Assembly: GCA_937873435.1 (NCBI GenBank)
Contig: CALMWM010000626.1
Coordinates: forward strand, 1 to 11,733
Origin: an uncultured Gallionellaceae bacterium
GTDB taxonomy: Bacteria > Pseudomonadota > Gammaproteobacteria > Burkholderiales > Sulfuricellaceae
Length of the DNA: 11,733 nucleotides
Direction: 5' to 3'
The translations under genes were made by a program, and so were the position numbers. Below are positions 1 to 6,964 of the stretch, one piece after another. Positions within the stretch are counted from its first letter, which is position 1, and every line of letters starts with the position of its first letter. The notes below the pieces were generated by a model. The model saw only the letters and a list, made by a program, of their open reading frames with translations. It was not told where the DNA came from and searched no databases.

Positions 1-671
1 ACGCTCATTACCGTGCCTACGCCCATTTGACCGAAGGATCGGAATCCGGATTCGACTCCCGTTTCAAACAATCCTGCGTTCTCCACGGGGGGCGGCGCAA
101 CCACCTTGGAAGTAGCTTCGGCCTGTTTACGTAGTTTCTCCCACCCCGCCGCCGCGCGGCGCAGGGGGTTCTCCGGCAGGATCGTCCCGGCCAGGGGGTC
201 GAGCGCCGGTGCGGCCCACTTGACGAGCCCTTCGATCCACGCGTTGAAAGCCGCCGCGGAATCCGGACCGGCCCCGGCCGCCGCCGAGCGCCCAAGCCGC
301 GCCATCGATTGCAACCCCGCATAGGTTCCGATCGCCTCGTCCACGCTCTTGAGCGCCGGTACGTCATCGTGCGCGATCTTCGCGAAACCCGGATCTTGCA
401 GTTTGCTGGCAAGAGCGGGCGAGGTCTTGAGCAGTCCGTCGTACTCATTCAACTGCGCGCGCTGTGTTACCTCGGGCAGATTGGTGACGGCGACATCGGC
501 GGGAATGCCGGTCGAGCGCTCGAGTTGCTTCGCCTTGGCGTAATCGTCCGGGTTTTGCGGTAACGCCGGAACGAGACTCAATCGAAGACGTTGTTGCTGC
601 TTCTCTTGTTGGATCTGCACATCATACTTATTGGTCGACGTGGAAAGCAGTCCGTCTTCTTCGTCCGCCAT
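1..671 (-). CDS. Large internal virion (ejection) protein, gp16-like, N-terminal part only
   Basis: An open frame starts with ATG at 671 and stays open for 223 codons to the left edge, so the C-terminus is outside the window. Its start overlaps the stop of the preceding core-protein gene by one base (TGATG), which suggests coupled translation. The first 30 residues are polar and Gln-rich (QIQQEKQQQ). Residues about 43-110 contain a segment (YAKAKQLERSTGIPADV, then SPALASKL and FAKIAHDDV) resembling the N-terminal region of very large phage ejection or polyvalent proteins, many of which carry a lytic transglycosylase further on. By family knowledge these are injected with the genome and help form a channel through the cell envelope. 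No catalytic motif is visible in this part, so a muramidase domain is only inferred. The position as last of three core genes fits T7 gene order 14-15-16. Confidence 0.72.
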   Translation of the reverse strand, partial: MADEEDGLLSTSTNKYDVQIQQEKQQQRLRLSLVPALPQNPDDYAKAKQLERSTGIPADVAVTNLPEVTQRAQLNEYDGLLKTSPALASKLQDPGFAKIAHDDVPALKSVDEAIGTYAGLQSMARLGRSAAAGAGPDSAAAFNAWIEGLVKWAAPALDPLAGTILPENPLRRAAAGWEKLRKQAEATSKVVAPPPVENAGLFETGVESGFRSFGQMGVGTVMS

Positions 672-2302
672 CAGAGCCCCCGATCCTTGGCGTACCGTCG
701 CTGAATTTCTTCTTCCGTCACCGGCCGCTTATCGCGTTTGATCGCGTCGGTAATTTGCTCGCGATCGATATCAGGCACCTTGGGCGCAAAGCGCTCGGCC
801 TCCGGTGTGCCGTAGACCTGGAAAACCCGCTTGTTTGGATCGTTCAGGTACCAGTGCCCAGAGAGCACTTCACCTTCAAGGAGCATCCGATCGATGAGTT
901 CCTTGCGTTCCAGATAGTTCAACCGTTTGCCCTGAGCTGCTTGCCGCGCAAGCTCTGTACTCACCGCTTCGTCGAAAACCCCCATCTTGTTCTTATCGTC
1001 AGAACTCCAGCCCATCCGGTCGTGCGCATCGGCCAGTTGCGCCCCCAGCGCACGAATCTCCTCGATCCTTTCGGGATGCGTCTGCGCGTCGGCAAAGTGA
1101 TGCAATGCCTTGGGAGATAACTGGTTGATGTATTGGCTTAGGTCCGTGCGCAAAAACCCGGCAAGGTTGTCGCGCATCATCTCGGTAAGTTTGAGGTAGA
1201 CGAAAGGGTTCGTCGGAATGCTTTCCCCCGCCGCTTTCTTCTGCGCATAGTCCTGTAACGCGAGCCATGTTTTCCCATCCATGCGCTGGACCACGGAGGT
1301 AGGCACGGCTGCGATGTTGTTCGTCTCCGAGTACGTTTTCCATGCCGTATCGGCCGCGTCCTTTTGCGAACCCTCACGTGCCTGACGCTGTTCCCCGAGG
1401 ACCATCTTCCACTGAGATGCCGCAGCATCCTGTTCTTCACCCTTCAGGTTCTCGCGAATCCATGTCAACCCATCGGCCTCAGTGAGTCCCTTCGCCGCGA
1501 GTTCGGCTGCGGTGCGTTGTGCAACCTCGCGCGTGGTCCCGATCTTAAGCAGTTTCTCCACGTCGTCCCAATGCGCGCCGTCGATCTCGGCCTTATTCGC
1601 CGTGAAGTATTCGCGCGCGAGCGCGGGACTCTGGTTGACGAGATTCTGAATCCGGTTAAGGTTGAAGTTCGTCAGCGCCTTGCCCATCAGTTGCTTTTCG
1701 ACCTCGGGGTCAACGTTGCGCGTGGCCGCATACGCCGTGATGTTCTGCTTGAGCTGATCCTTGAAGATCGCCGCCGCCGACTCGGTGACGGCAATCGCGC
1801 CTGCGTTGACGAGATTCGACACTGAGGCATCGAAGGCGAGATCGTTGGCTTTCGCAGTCTCGGACACCTGGAAAGTGCCCATGTCGTGTCGGATCGCAAG
1901 ACGGCTGCGGCCTGCCTGCGCGATAAAGGCTTGCCGCTGTCGCTCTTCGGTGAGCGAACCGAGGATCTTGTTCGCGTTCTCATTGTGCCAAGCGTCGAAG
2001 TCTTGAACCACTCCCTGCGCGGCGCGGCCGGTACGGGTCTCGCGGGCATTAAGCTGGAAGTTTTGTGCCCCTTCGTTATAGTCCGCAAGTGCTTTCTGCA
2101 CTGCGGCGAGATCCGCTTCGTGCTGCATCCGCGCGCCGATATCGGCCACGTCCTTGCCGGCGGACAGCAACGCCTTTCCCGCCTGTATCTGTTGCTCGGC
2201 CCCCGCATTGAGCAGAGTCGGCGAGACGACAGACTCCTGCCGTGCACCGGGCAGCGGGGCAGCGGAAACCTGAGCGGAGTCATAGGTCGGGATCGTTGGC
2301 AT
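671..2302 (-). CDS. Internal virion / ejection core protein (gp15-like position)
   Basis: This encodes a 543-residue protein, mostly predicted helical, rich in Ala, Gln, Glu and Lys, with no signal peptide or membrane segment. The ATG at 2302 is preferred because it gives MPTIPTYDSAQV, a start style typical of phage core proteins of this group, and lies 2 nt after the preceding TGA. In-frame TTG (2314) and GTG (2308) starts would overlap the upstream gene and add 4 or 2 residues. Helical stretches with many short heptad-like segments run from about residue 40 to 500. The C-terminus is charged and ends KDRGL. Length and position between a gp14-like and a gp16-like gene suggest the middle component of the ejection core. 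That assignment rests on context and general composition; there is no catalytic motif. Confidence 0.78.
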   Translation of the reverse strand: MPTIPTYDSAQVSAAPLPGARQESVVSPTLLNAGAEQQIQAGKALLSAGKDVADIGARMQHEADLAAVQKALADYNEGAQNFQLNARETRTGRAAQGVVQDFDAWHNENANKILGSLTEERQRQAFIAQAGRSRLAIRHDMGTFQVSETAKANDLAFDASVSNLVNAGAIAVTESAAAIFKDQLKQNITAYAATRNVDPEVEKQLMGKALTNFNLNRIQNLVNQSPALAREYFTANKAEIDGAHWDDVEKLLKIGTTREVAQRTAAELAAKGLTEADGLTWIRENLKGEEQDAAASQWKMVLGEQRQAREGSQKDAADTAWKTYSETNNIAAVPTSVVQRMDGKTWLALQDYAQKKAAGESIPTNPFVYLKLTEMMRDNLAGFLRTDLSQYINQLSPKALHHFADAQTHPERIEEIRALGAQLADAHDRMGWSSDDKNKMGVFDEAVSTELARQAAQGKRLNYLERKELIDRMLLEGEVLSGHWYLNDPNKRVFQVYGTPEAERFAPKVPDIDREQITDAIKRDKRPVTEEEIQRRYAKDRGL

Positions 2303-2304
2303 AT

Positions 2305-2856
2305 TCACATCCAAGCCGCGCCGGCATCACCACCACTCCCACCACCACCACCACCACCCCCACCGCGATACCAACTCGATGACGCCGAACTCCCGCCGGT
2401 GAGCAACGTCGTCCCGGCCGCGAGCCAAGGGCGCTCTGCTCGAGCGCGCGCGGAGAGAAACTCGGCGTTGCTGCGAAAGTTTGCTGCCTGCACCCGCAGC
2501 CCCCACGCCTCTTTCGCTGCGTTGTCGCGGATCGTTCCGGCATCCCGCTCCCCCATGAACGTCGTGTCCGCCAGAATGTTGAGGGGCGAGCCTTCGCCGA
2601 TATCGATGCCACGTGCGGCGAGGCCCGCCGTCTGTGTCGAGCGAAGATTCGCGGTCTTGAGAAGGTGATTCGCAGCGGTTGCTTCCCCGCGGGTAAGCGC
2701 ATCTTGCGCCTGCCATTCCGCGACCCCGGCATTGTTGCGGGCGATCTGAGACTGGTAGTCGTAAGCGTAGCGATTGCCGAGGCTCTGGTTGTAGGCGCCT
2801 ACCGCGCCCACCCCGGCCCCCACCGCTTGCATCCCCGCGCCGGCGCCGGTACCCAT
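2305..2856 (-). CDS. Internal virion protein, gp14-like (virion core/ejectosome component)
   Basis: This is a 183-residue protein. Residues 2-21 are almost only Gly, Ala and Val with small-residue spacing, like a glycine-zipper membrane-inserting segment. Residues about 30-130 form a polar helical region with signatures seen in podovirus gp14-like proteins: NNAGVAEWQAQDALTRG, TANLRSTQ, then LAARGIDIGEGSPLNILAD. The end is unusual: after SSWYR comes a run of nine glycines, a serine and two more glycines (165-176), encoded by a GGT triplet repeat. Its ATG overlaps the stop of the acetyltransferase gene (TAATG), and a GAAGAAGG stretch upstream can act as ribosome site. In T7, gp14 is ejected first and enters the outer membrane; the same role is inferred here from family resemblance and gene order. 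Confidence 0.82.
   Translation of the reverse strand: MGTGAGAGMQAVGAGVGAVGAYNQSLGNRYAYDYQSQIARNNAGVAEWQAQDALTRGEATAANHLLKTANLRSTQTAGLAARGIDIGEGSPLNILADTTFMGERDAGTIRDNAAKEAWGLRVQAANFRSNAEFLSARARAERPWLAAGTTLLTGGSSASSSWYRGGGGGGGGGSGGDAGAAWM
2341..2358. repeat. Trinucleotide repeat (ACC)6 coding for polyglycine
   Basis: Six perfect ACC units on the plus strand read as GGT glycine codons on the coding strand, within a wider imperfect C/A-rich tract from about 2326 to 2365. Because the unit is a triplet, slippage would change glycine number without a frameshift. Confidence 0.9.
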
Positions 2857-3329
2857 TACGCTGCCTTCTTCAATACGAGACGCCCCATCGCGGCGTATCC
2901 CATACGCTCATAAGCGCCGGTCGTTGCCTCGACGTGAACCTCGGTGCTGATCCCGAACATGATTTCCCTCACCCCTTTCGACGCCGCCCAGCGCTCGAAT
3001 GCATGCACCAGTTGACTAAACGTCCGACCCCCGCGATGCTCGGGCCGCACATAGACTACGAGATCGGTCGCGATCCGTTCCTCGCTGAAAAAATACTCCG
3101 TCACGTACCCGAGCAACATCCCGACGAGTTTCCCCTCTTTCTCGACGACAAACCCCCCGCCGAGAGCATCCGTAACCAACGTACCCACGATCATATGCCG
3201 GAGCAGATCCTCGGCCTTCGTTTCCGAGTAACGCAGCCGCGAAAATCGCGGGCTCTCGGCGTGCATTGCCCGGCCCATTTTGAGCATCTCGGGGATGTCC
3301 ACCTCATGGGCTTCGCGCGCTTCAGCCAC
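2856..3329 (-). CDS. Phage-encoded GNAT-family N-acetyltransferase
   Basis: This 157-residue protein has the GNAT fold signature. There are beta strands around residues 58-78 (GGFVVEKEGKLVGMLLGY), the acetyl-CoA pyrophosphate-binding loop VVYVRPEHRGG at 91-101 (a variant of R/Q-x-x-G-x-G/A), and the C-terminal AYERMGY motif at 139-145. The start is GTG at 3329, which overlaps the nozzle gene stop by 8 nt (GTGGCTGA) and sits 8 nt after a strong GGAGGT. The stop overlaps the next ATG by one base. The family moves an acetyl group from acetyl-CoA to an amine; the substrate cannot be read from the sequence. Candidates are a virion protein's N-terminus or lysines, or a host protein. The gene is well translated and embedded in the virion module, so late expression is expected. 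Confidence 0.88.
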   Translation of the reverse strand: MAEAREAHEVDIPEMLKMGRAMHAESPRFSRLRYSETKAEDLLRHMIVGTLVTDALGGGFVVEKEGKLVGMLLGYVTEYFFSEERIATDLVVYVRPEHRGGRTFSQLVHAFERWAASKGVREIMFGISTEVHVEATTGAYERMGYAAMGRLVLKKAA

Positions 3330-5607
3330 CGATTGTTACCTCCGTCGTCATCGACAACAACGTCAGGGGCAAAGGGTTCGACTGCTCGATGCAGACCTGT
3401 CCCTCCTCGTTCCAACTCGGCACCATAGCGATCGATTTGACTCCGGTGAAGAGATTTGGCGGCGAGCCGTAGGGCTCGGTCGTGCGTTGCTTGACTTCCC
3501 GCAATTTGTCGTAGCTGGGGCCGGCGAAGATGCCCGAGGATTCATGCACTCGAAGCCAGAGATTATTGATATTCTTCGTCGCCCCCTGCCCGAGCGCCTC
3601 CATCTCCAGCGAGATCGGCAGGGTTTTGGCCCGCGCGCGAATCGGCAACCCCACGTTGACGATACTCGCGGCCTGATCCAGGGTAATCGCGCCGTTGACC
3701 ACGATCTGCTGCGGGAGCACCGCACCGTCGGCAAGGATCGCAACGGTCTCCCCCTCAAGATGCCAGAGCCCCGATATCGTGGTTGCCGGCGCGCCGCTAT
3801 AGGTGAGCCCGCAGTCGACAAAGAATGCCGCGGCCTGAGAAGCAAAGAGCCGGGTGCGGCGGCGCTCGACGGTGCGCACCGTGCGTCCATTCAGCGTTCG
3901 CCGAACCGTCGAATAGAGCACGTCTTCGGCGCCCTCGGGAATGGTGCAAACGGACTCATAGAATCCATCCGTCTCGTGCAGATGCCACGCTGAAACCTGT
4001 TGCTCCGGAACATAGGTACACCCGAGCATCTTGCCATCCGAGCGCACGAACCAAGCCGTACGATGCAACCCACGCGACCACGCCATGCTCTTGATCGTGT
4101 AGCCGTCGAAAAGATGGGGCGCGTAGATCGACAGATCGTTGGTCGCATATCCCTTCTGCTCGAGCGAATACTGCATCTCCCCGATACGTCCGCCGCGATC
4201 GAAGGCGAACAGCACGGCATTGCTGGTGAGGATAGGCTGTACCATATTCGCGCCGAGCGCGCTTTGCAACCGCGGATCGATCGATGCCGGGGTGAGCGCA
4301 TCGGAGTTCGCGGCGAACACCATCCATTCCCCGCCCGAGGTAAGCAACAACAGATCCCCCAGGGGGACGATGTGGCGAATGGCTTGTACCTGTCTCGCGG
4401 CAATGCGGATCTCGATTGCGTCATCATCCTTCGTCGGGATCGAGGTGCACATATTGCTCTCGGTTCCCGAACGCGTTGCGAAGAGGTTCTGCGGCTTGTT
4501 GTTCGTGCCTCCGTACCACCGTCTGCCCTGGTAGTATCCCACCGCCGTCGGATAGTTCCCGGCTCCGACGAAAGGCGCGGAGGATTGCAGCGGGGTGATC
4601 GTGAAGTCCGGGGCGTAGTTGATATCCTTGAACCCCGTGGCTCCGGTGGCCGCTTGCCCAACGAAGCCGTAGACTCCGTTAACGCCACGATAAACGTTGT
4701 AGCGCACGGCCCCCGCCGCGTTGGTCCACGTCACCGTGTTGAATGCTCCGGCCGCCGATAAGTCCTGACAAACGGCATTCGACCCTGCGGTTGACCCGAG
4801 CGATTCTTCCAGCCCCGAGGTTGCGATCGCCGTCACCACGTAACTATAGGTCACGGCCCCGACCGCGTTGGGCGTTACCACCACCGCCGTCGGCGCAACT
4901 TGCGTCGGCGTCGAGGCCGGGATCGTGAAAGACCAACTCGTTGCCCCCGCACGACGTAGTTCGCGGGTTTCATAGTTCGGGTGCGTGATCGTCAGCACAT
5001 CGGCCGATTGGGCAAAGTGCAAGTCGAGCAGATCGGCTTCGAGATAGGGAGAAGCGATCGTGTAGACGCGCGCGATCGTTCCTCCCGCGGTATAAGTCCC
5101 GTACCCCGTGGTGTTGATGTTGGCCCCGGCAAGATCGATCAACTCGAAGGTATTCGCCCCCGCGTTAACGTTCGCGACCTTTACGAAACGCCCATTCAAC
5201 TGCGTCATGCCCCCGATGCCGGAGAGAAACATCCAATCACCGTTGGCCGGATCGGCGCCGACGTAAGTCAACACCCCGGGATTCGCCTTCGTGATCGCAC
5301 TGATGTTCTGCGCGGCCTCGAGCACCGTCGCGCCCTGCGTATGGAAACGCACGTACTGATCCCCGAATTCCAATGCGTAGGATTGCGCCGTCGAATAGAT
5401 GAATGGCATCCCCACGGTAAGCTTCGTGCTGTCCTTTACCTCGAGCACGTATTCATCCCCGGTCCGATTCGCCAGCGGCCCGTGCGGATAGACCAGGAAG
5501 TTGATCGCTTCCGCGACGCCGGTCTGGAACTTGTTGAGGTCTGGCCGACCAAGCAACTCCGGGGACAAGATGCCCCCGGCAAAAGATCGCGTAAGCTGCT
5601 TGCTCAT
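3322..5607 (-). CDS. Tail nozzle protein (T7 gp12 / tail tubular protein B-like)
   Basis: This 761-residue protein has the hallmarks of podovirus nozzle proteins. The N-terminus contains FAGGILSPELLGRPDLNKF and then INFLVYPHGPLANRTG. SPYLEADLLDLHFAQSADVL (186-205) is followed by the typical 'THPNY', and VGYYQGRRWYGGTNNKPQN (356-374) by a beta-propeller-like region to about residue 600. Two inserted modules stand out. Residues about 101-181 resemble the FCCH-like domain often named in such proteins. Residues about 236-330 look like a fibronectin type III domain (APTAVVVTPN, YSYVVTAI, YNVYRGVNGVYGFVGQA). The nozzle forms the hexameric distal tube through which DNA leaves. Its ATG overlaps the adaptor's stop by 4 nt (ATGA); the ribosome site is weak, so translation is probably coupled. 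Known nozzle proteins without insertions can be similar in size, so the domain limits are approximate. Confidence 0.88.
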   Translation of the reverse strand: MSKQLTRSFAGGILSPELLGRPDLNKFQTGVAEAINFLVYPHGPLANRTGDEYVLEVKDSTKLTVGMPFIYSTAQSYALEFGDQYVRFHTQGATVLEAAQNISAITKANPGVLTYVGADPANGDWMFLSGIGGMTQLNGRFVKVANVNAGANTFELIDLAGANINTTGYGTYTAGGTIARVYTIASPYLEADLLDLHFAQSADVLTITHPNYETRELRRAGATSWSFTIPASTPTQVAPTAVVVTPNAVGAVTYSYVVTAIATSGLEESLGSTAGSNAVCQDLSAAGAFNTVTWTNAAGAVRYNVYRGVNGVYGFVGQAATGATGFKDINYAPDFTITPLQSSAPFVGAGNYPTAVGYYQGRRWYGGTNNKPQNLFATRSGTESNMCTSIPTKDDDAIEIRIAARQVQAIRHIVPLGDLLLLTSGGEWMVFAANSDALTPASIDPRLQSALGANMVQPILTSNAVLFAFDRGGRIGEMQYSLEQKGYATNDLSIYAPHLFDGYTIKSMAWSRGLHRTAWFVRSDGKMLGCTYVPEQQVSAWHLHETDGFYESVCTIPEGAEDVLYSTVRRTLNGRTVRTVERRRTRLFASQAAAFFVDCGLTYSGAPATTISGLWHLEGETVAILADGAVLPQQIVVNGAITLDQAASIVNVGLPIRARAKTLPISLEMEALGQGATKNINNLWLRVHESSGIFAGPSYDKLREVKQRTTEPYGSPPNLFTGVKSIAMVPSWNEEGQVCIEQSNPLPLTLLSMTTEVTIGG
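3338..3343 (-). promoter_or_regulatory. Ribosome binding site for the GTG-started acetyltransferase
   Basis: On the minus strand GGAGGT lies 8 nt upstream of GTG (3329), inside the end of the nozzle gene. It supports the non-ATG start over any internal ATG. Confidence 0.75.
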
Positions 5608-6227
5608 GCGCGCGCGGCCACCCCGGCCGGGGTCGCATCCCGATACTGGTTATTCCGCCGCGTCAGATGATCCCCCGTCGCTGCCCGCGGGAATTCAAGC
5701 TGCTCGAATAGCAGGCGTTGCGCCTTGGCTTCGGCGCGGCCTTCTTTGCCCTTGATGATCGGTCCGGCAAGGTAGGACGCGAGCAGACGCGCGAACGCGG
5801 TAATGAAGAGCGCGGAGAATTTGGTCGTGTCCGTGATCGGGACCACGTAACGCAATACTGCATTCCCGGCATTAGTAAAGATCACCCGCGTGCCGTCCTG
5901 CAGCGTCTCGCCGATGAAATTCTGCGGGGCAAGATCGTCCGTCGCATCCGGCAAGAAGACATCCGTCACCGCGAGACACGGATTCGGAAAAGCATAAGCG
6001 TAGCCCCAGCTCGCCGGCAACTCGGAGGTGCTGAGCACCGCTCCTACAATGCGCTTCGTCGCGAAACCCCAAGGGTGTGACGCGAGCAGTTGATCGCGCG
6101 CGATCGGATAGAACCGCGCGCAGTGCTCGGCCTGCACGCTCCCGTCGGGGGGTTCGATCGCCGAGATGTCGGCCGGATCTCCGATATGCGAGAGCGCAAG
6201 ATTGCAAATATCGATGTCGGAAGCCAT
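5604..6227 (-). CDS. Head-to-tail adaptor (T7 gp11 / tail tubular protein A-like)
   Basis: This 207-residue protein begins ASDIDICNLALSHIGD, followed by an acidic stretch and ARFYPIARDQLLASHPWGFATKR (split at 38-60). This is the usual helical N-terminal pattern of the tail tubular protein A family: 'NLAL..IG', then 'CR..Y...RD..L..HPW.FA.KR'. WGYAYAFPNPCLAV (74-87) is the following family motif. These proteins form a dodecameric ring under the portal and receive the nozzle. The length fits the family (about 190-210). Translation starts at ATG 6227, 13 nt beyond the T-tract of an intrinsic terminator, with GAGGG just upstream as a probable ribosome site. The gene is thus the first of the tail and core unit and may depend on terminator read-through or on a promoter I cannot identify. 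Confidence 0.87.
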   Translation of the reverse strand: MASDIDICNLALSHIGDPADISAIEPPDGSVQAEHCARFYPIARDQLLASHPWGFATKRIVGAVLSTSELPASWGYAYAFPNPCLAVTDVFLPDATDDLAPQNFIGETLQDGTRVIFTNAGNAVLRYVVPITDTTKFSALFITAFARLLASYLAGPIIKGKEGRAEAKAQRLLFEQLEFPRAATGDHLTRRNNQYRDATPAGVAARA

Positions 6228-6240
6228 GTCCCTCGCCCTT

Positions 6241-6267
6241 GAAAAAACGGGGGCGCGAGGCCCCCGT
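6241..6267 (-). terminator. Intrinsic (Rho-independent) terminator after the capsid genes
   Basis: Read on the minus strand, a perfect 8-bp GC-rich stem (ACGGGGGC with GCCCCCGT, 6267-6260 and 6254-6247) around a 5-nt loop is followed at once by six T residues. On the plus strand the stem is not followed by a T-tract, so it is directional. It lies between the 59-aa gene and the adaptor gene. Confidence 0.9.
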
Positions 6268-6293
6268 CAAAGCTGCGTTGCGACCGCGTGATC

Positions 6294-6473
6294 CTATTCG
6301 GTGAGGCTCGCGTTGTCCTCCTCGACCGGGGGACGAGATGCACGGCCCGGCTTCGCTTTGGGTTCAACGGGCACAAACCACTTGCCCTTCGCCCCGTCGG
6401 GCAGATCGAACTCGTCTCCGGGTTGGCGGACCGCCACGTTGTCGTACCCCTCCGCGATTGCACGTACTCGCAT
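6294..6473 (-). CDS. Small phage protein, 59 aa, unknown function
   Basis: A short frame runs from ATG at 6473 to TAG at 6294. It is well supported by a perfect AGGAGG 5 nt before the ATG, placed directly after the cement gene's stop. The product begins MRVRAIAEGYDNVAVRQPGD, continues EFDLPDGAKGKWFVPV, and ends with a charged, Pro-rich tail (RPPVEEDNASLTE). The pattern of a short basic strand, 'RPGDEF.LPD' and then 'KWFVPV' recurs in small proteins near capsid genes of many tailed phages, but I know of no established function. It is the last gene before the terminator, so it should share the high transcript level of the capsid genes. A small head-associated or assembly role is a guess from position only. 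Confidence 0.8.
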   Translation of the reverse strand: MRVRAIAEGYDNVAVRQPGDEFDLPDGAKGKWFVPVEPKAKPGRASRPPVEEDNASLTE

Positions 6474-6478
6474 GAACG

Positions 6479-6484
6479 CCTCCT
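6479..6484 (-). promoter_or_regulatory. Consensus ribosome binding site (AGGAGG) for the 59-aa gene
   Basis: AGGAGG on the minus strand lies 5 nt before ATG 6473 and one base after the cement gene stop. It is one of the best Shine-Dalgarno matches in the window and is the main support for the small gene. Confidence 0.85.
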
Positions 6485-6485
6485 G

Positions 6486-6935
6486 TTAGACCGTGAACCC
6501 GACAGGATAGATCACATTGCGCTGCGGGTCCATCGTGAGATAAGCGGTGAACGAACCCGTCGTAAGCGGGCCGGTCGCCACCGTGTAGCGCACGCCGAGC
6601 CAGCGCTCGTAGTCCCCGGACGGAAGCTGCGTGCGCACCGCCGTATACCCGATCACGAGCGTCGCCTTGCCGATCGCCGCGGTCGAGTAGTGCACCGTCG
6701 GCGAGGTCGAGAGAGCCGAGTCCGAATCGGATTCGAGGGTGAAGGTGACCGTTGCGGCCCCGACCGCCGTAGCCGCGACGTCGGTCTGGATGATGAGCCA
6801 GGGATTGCGGCCACTCAGGGCCTCGTCCCCCAGCGTCGGCGTGGCGGCGTTGCGCAGATCAAGGGTGTTGGTCGAAATGGCCGAGGCCGTGACCGCTTGC
6901 GCCGCGCTGAACTTGGTTTGCAGATCAAGAATCAT
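6486..6935 (-). CDS. Capsid cement/decoration protein, Bbp16-like
   Basis: The protein has 149 residues and starts MILDLQTKFSAAQAVTASAI, a signature of the Bbp16 cement proteins that follow the coat gene in BPP-1-like phages. The rest is beta-rich: NPWLIIQTDVAATAVGAATV, FTLESDSD, then GDYERWLGVRYTVATGPLTTG and SFTAYLTMDPQRNV. It has no membrane segment and only small hydrophobic strands, as in a jelly-roll. In BPP-1 this protein sits on the outside of the capsid and clamps neighbouring coat subunits; the same role is inferred here. It starts at ATG 6935 with AAGGA upstream, 29 nt after the coat gene stop, and is followed closely by the 59-aa gene. Family membership is seen in the N-terminus and the strand pattern; the role follows from family knowledge. 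Confidence 0.88.
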   Translation of the reverse strand: MILDLQTKFSAAQAVTASAISTNTLDLRNAATPTLGDEALSGRNPWLIIQTDVAATAVGAATVTFTLESDSDSALSTSPTVHYSTAAIGKATLVIGYTAVRTQLPSGDYERWLGVRYTVATGPLTTGSFTAYLTMDPQRNVIYPVGFTV

Positions 6936-6964
6936 GGTGTGAGTTCCTTGTCAGAGGGCGGCGG

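Noticed and set aside
2302..2314. TTG or GTG as start of the gp15-like gene
   Set aside because: Both would overlap the upstream stop and add only 2-4 residues; the ATG gives the MPTIPTYD start usual for the group.
2326..2365. Possible CRISPR or origin-type repeat at the ACC tract
   Set aside because: It is a simple triplet repeat within a coding frame, with no spacers and no palindromic units.
1886..2668. Plus-strand open frame of 260 codons with a proline run
   Set aside because: It is the antisense reading of the gp14-like and gp15-like genes; the proline run is just the reverse of the glycine-coding triplet repeat.
4981..5670. Plus-strand open frame of 229 codons
   Set aside because: It is antisense to the nozzle and adaptor genes and has a shadow-type composition.
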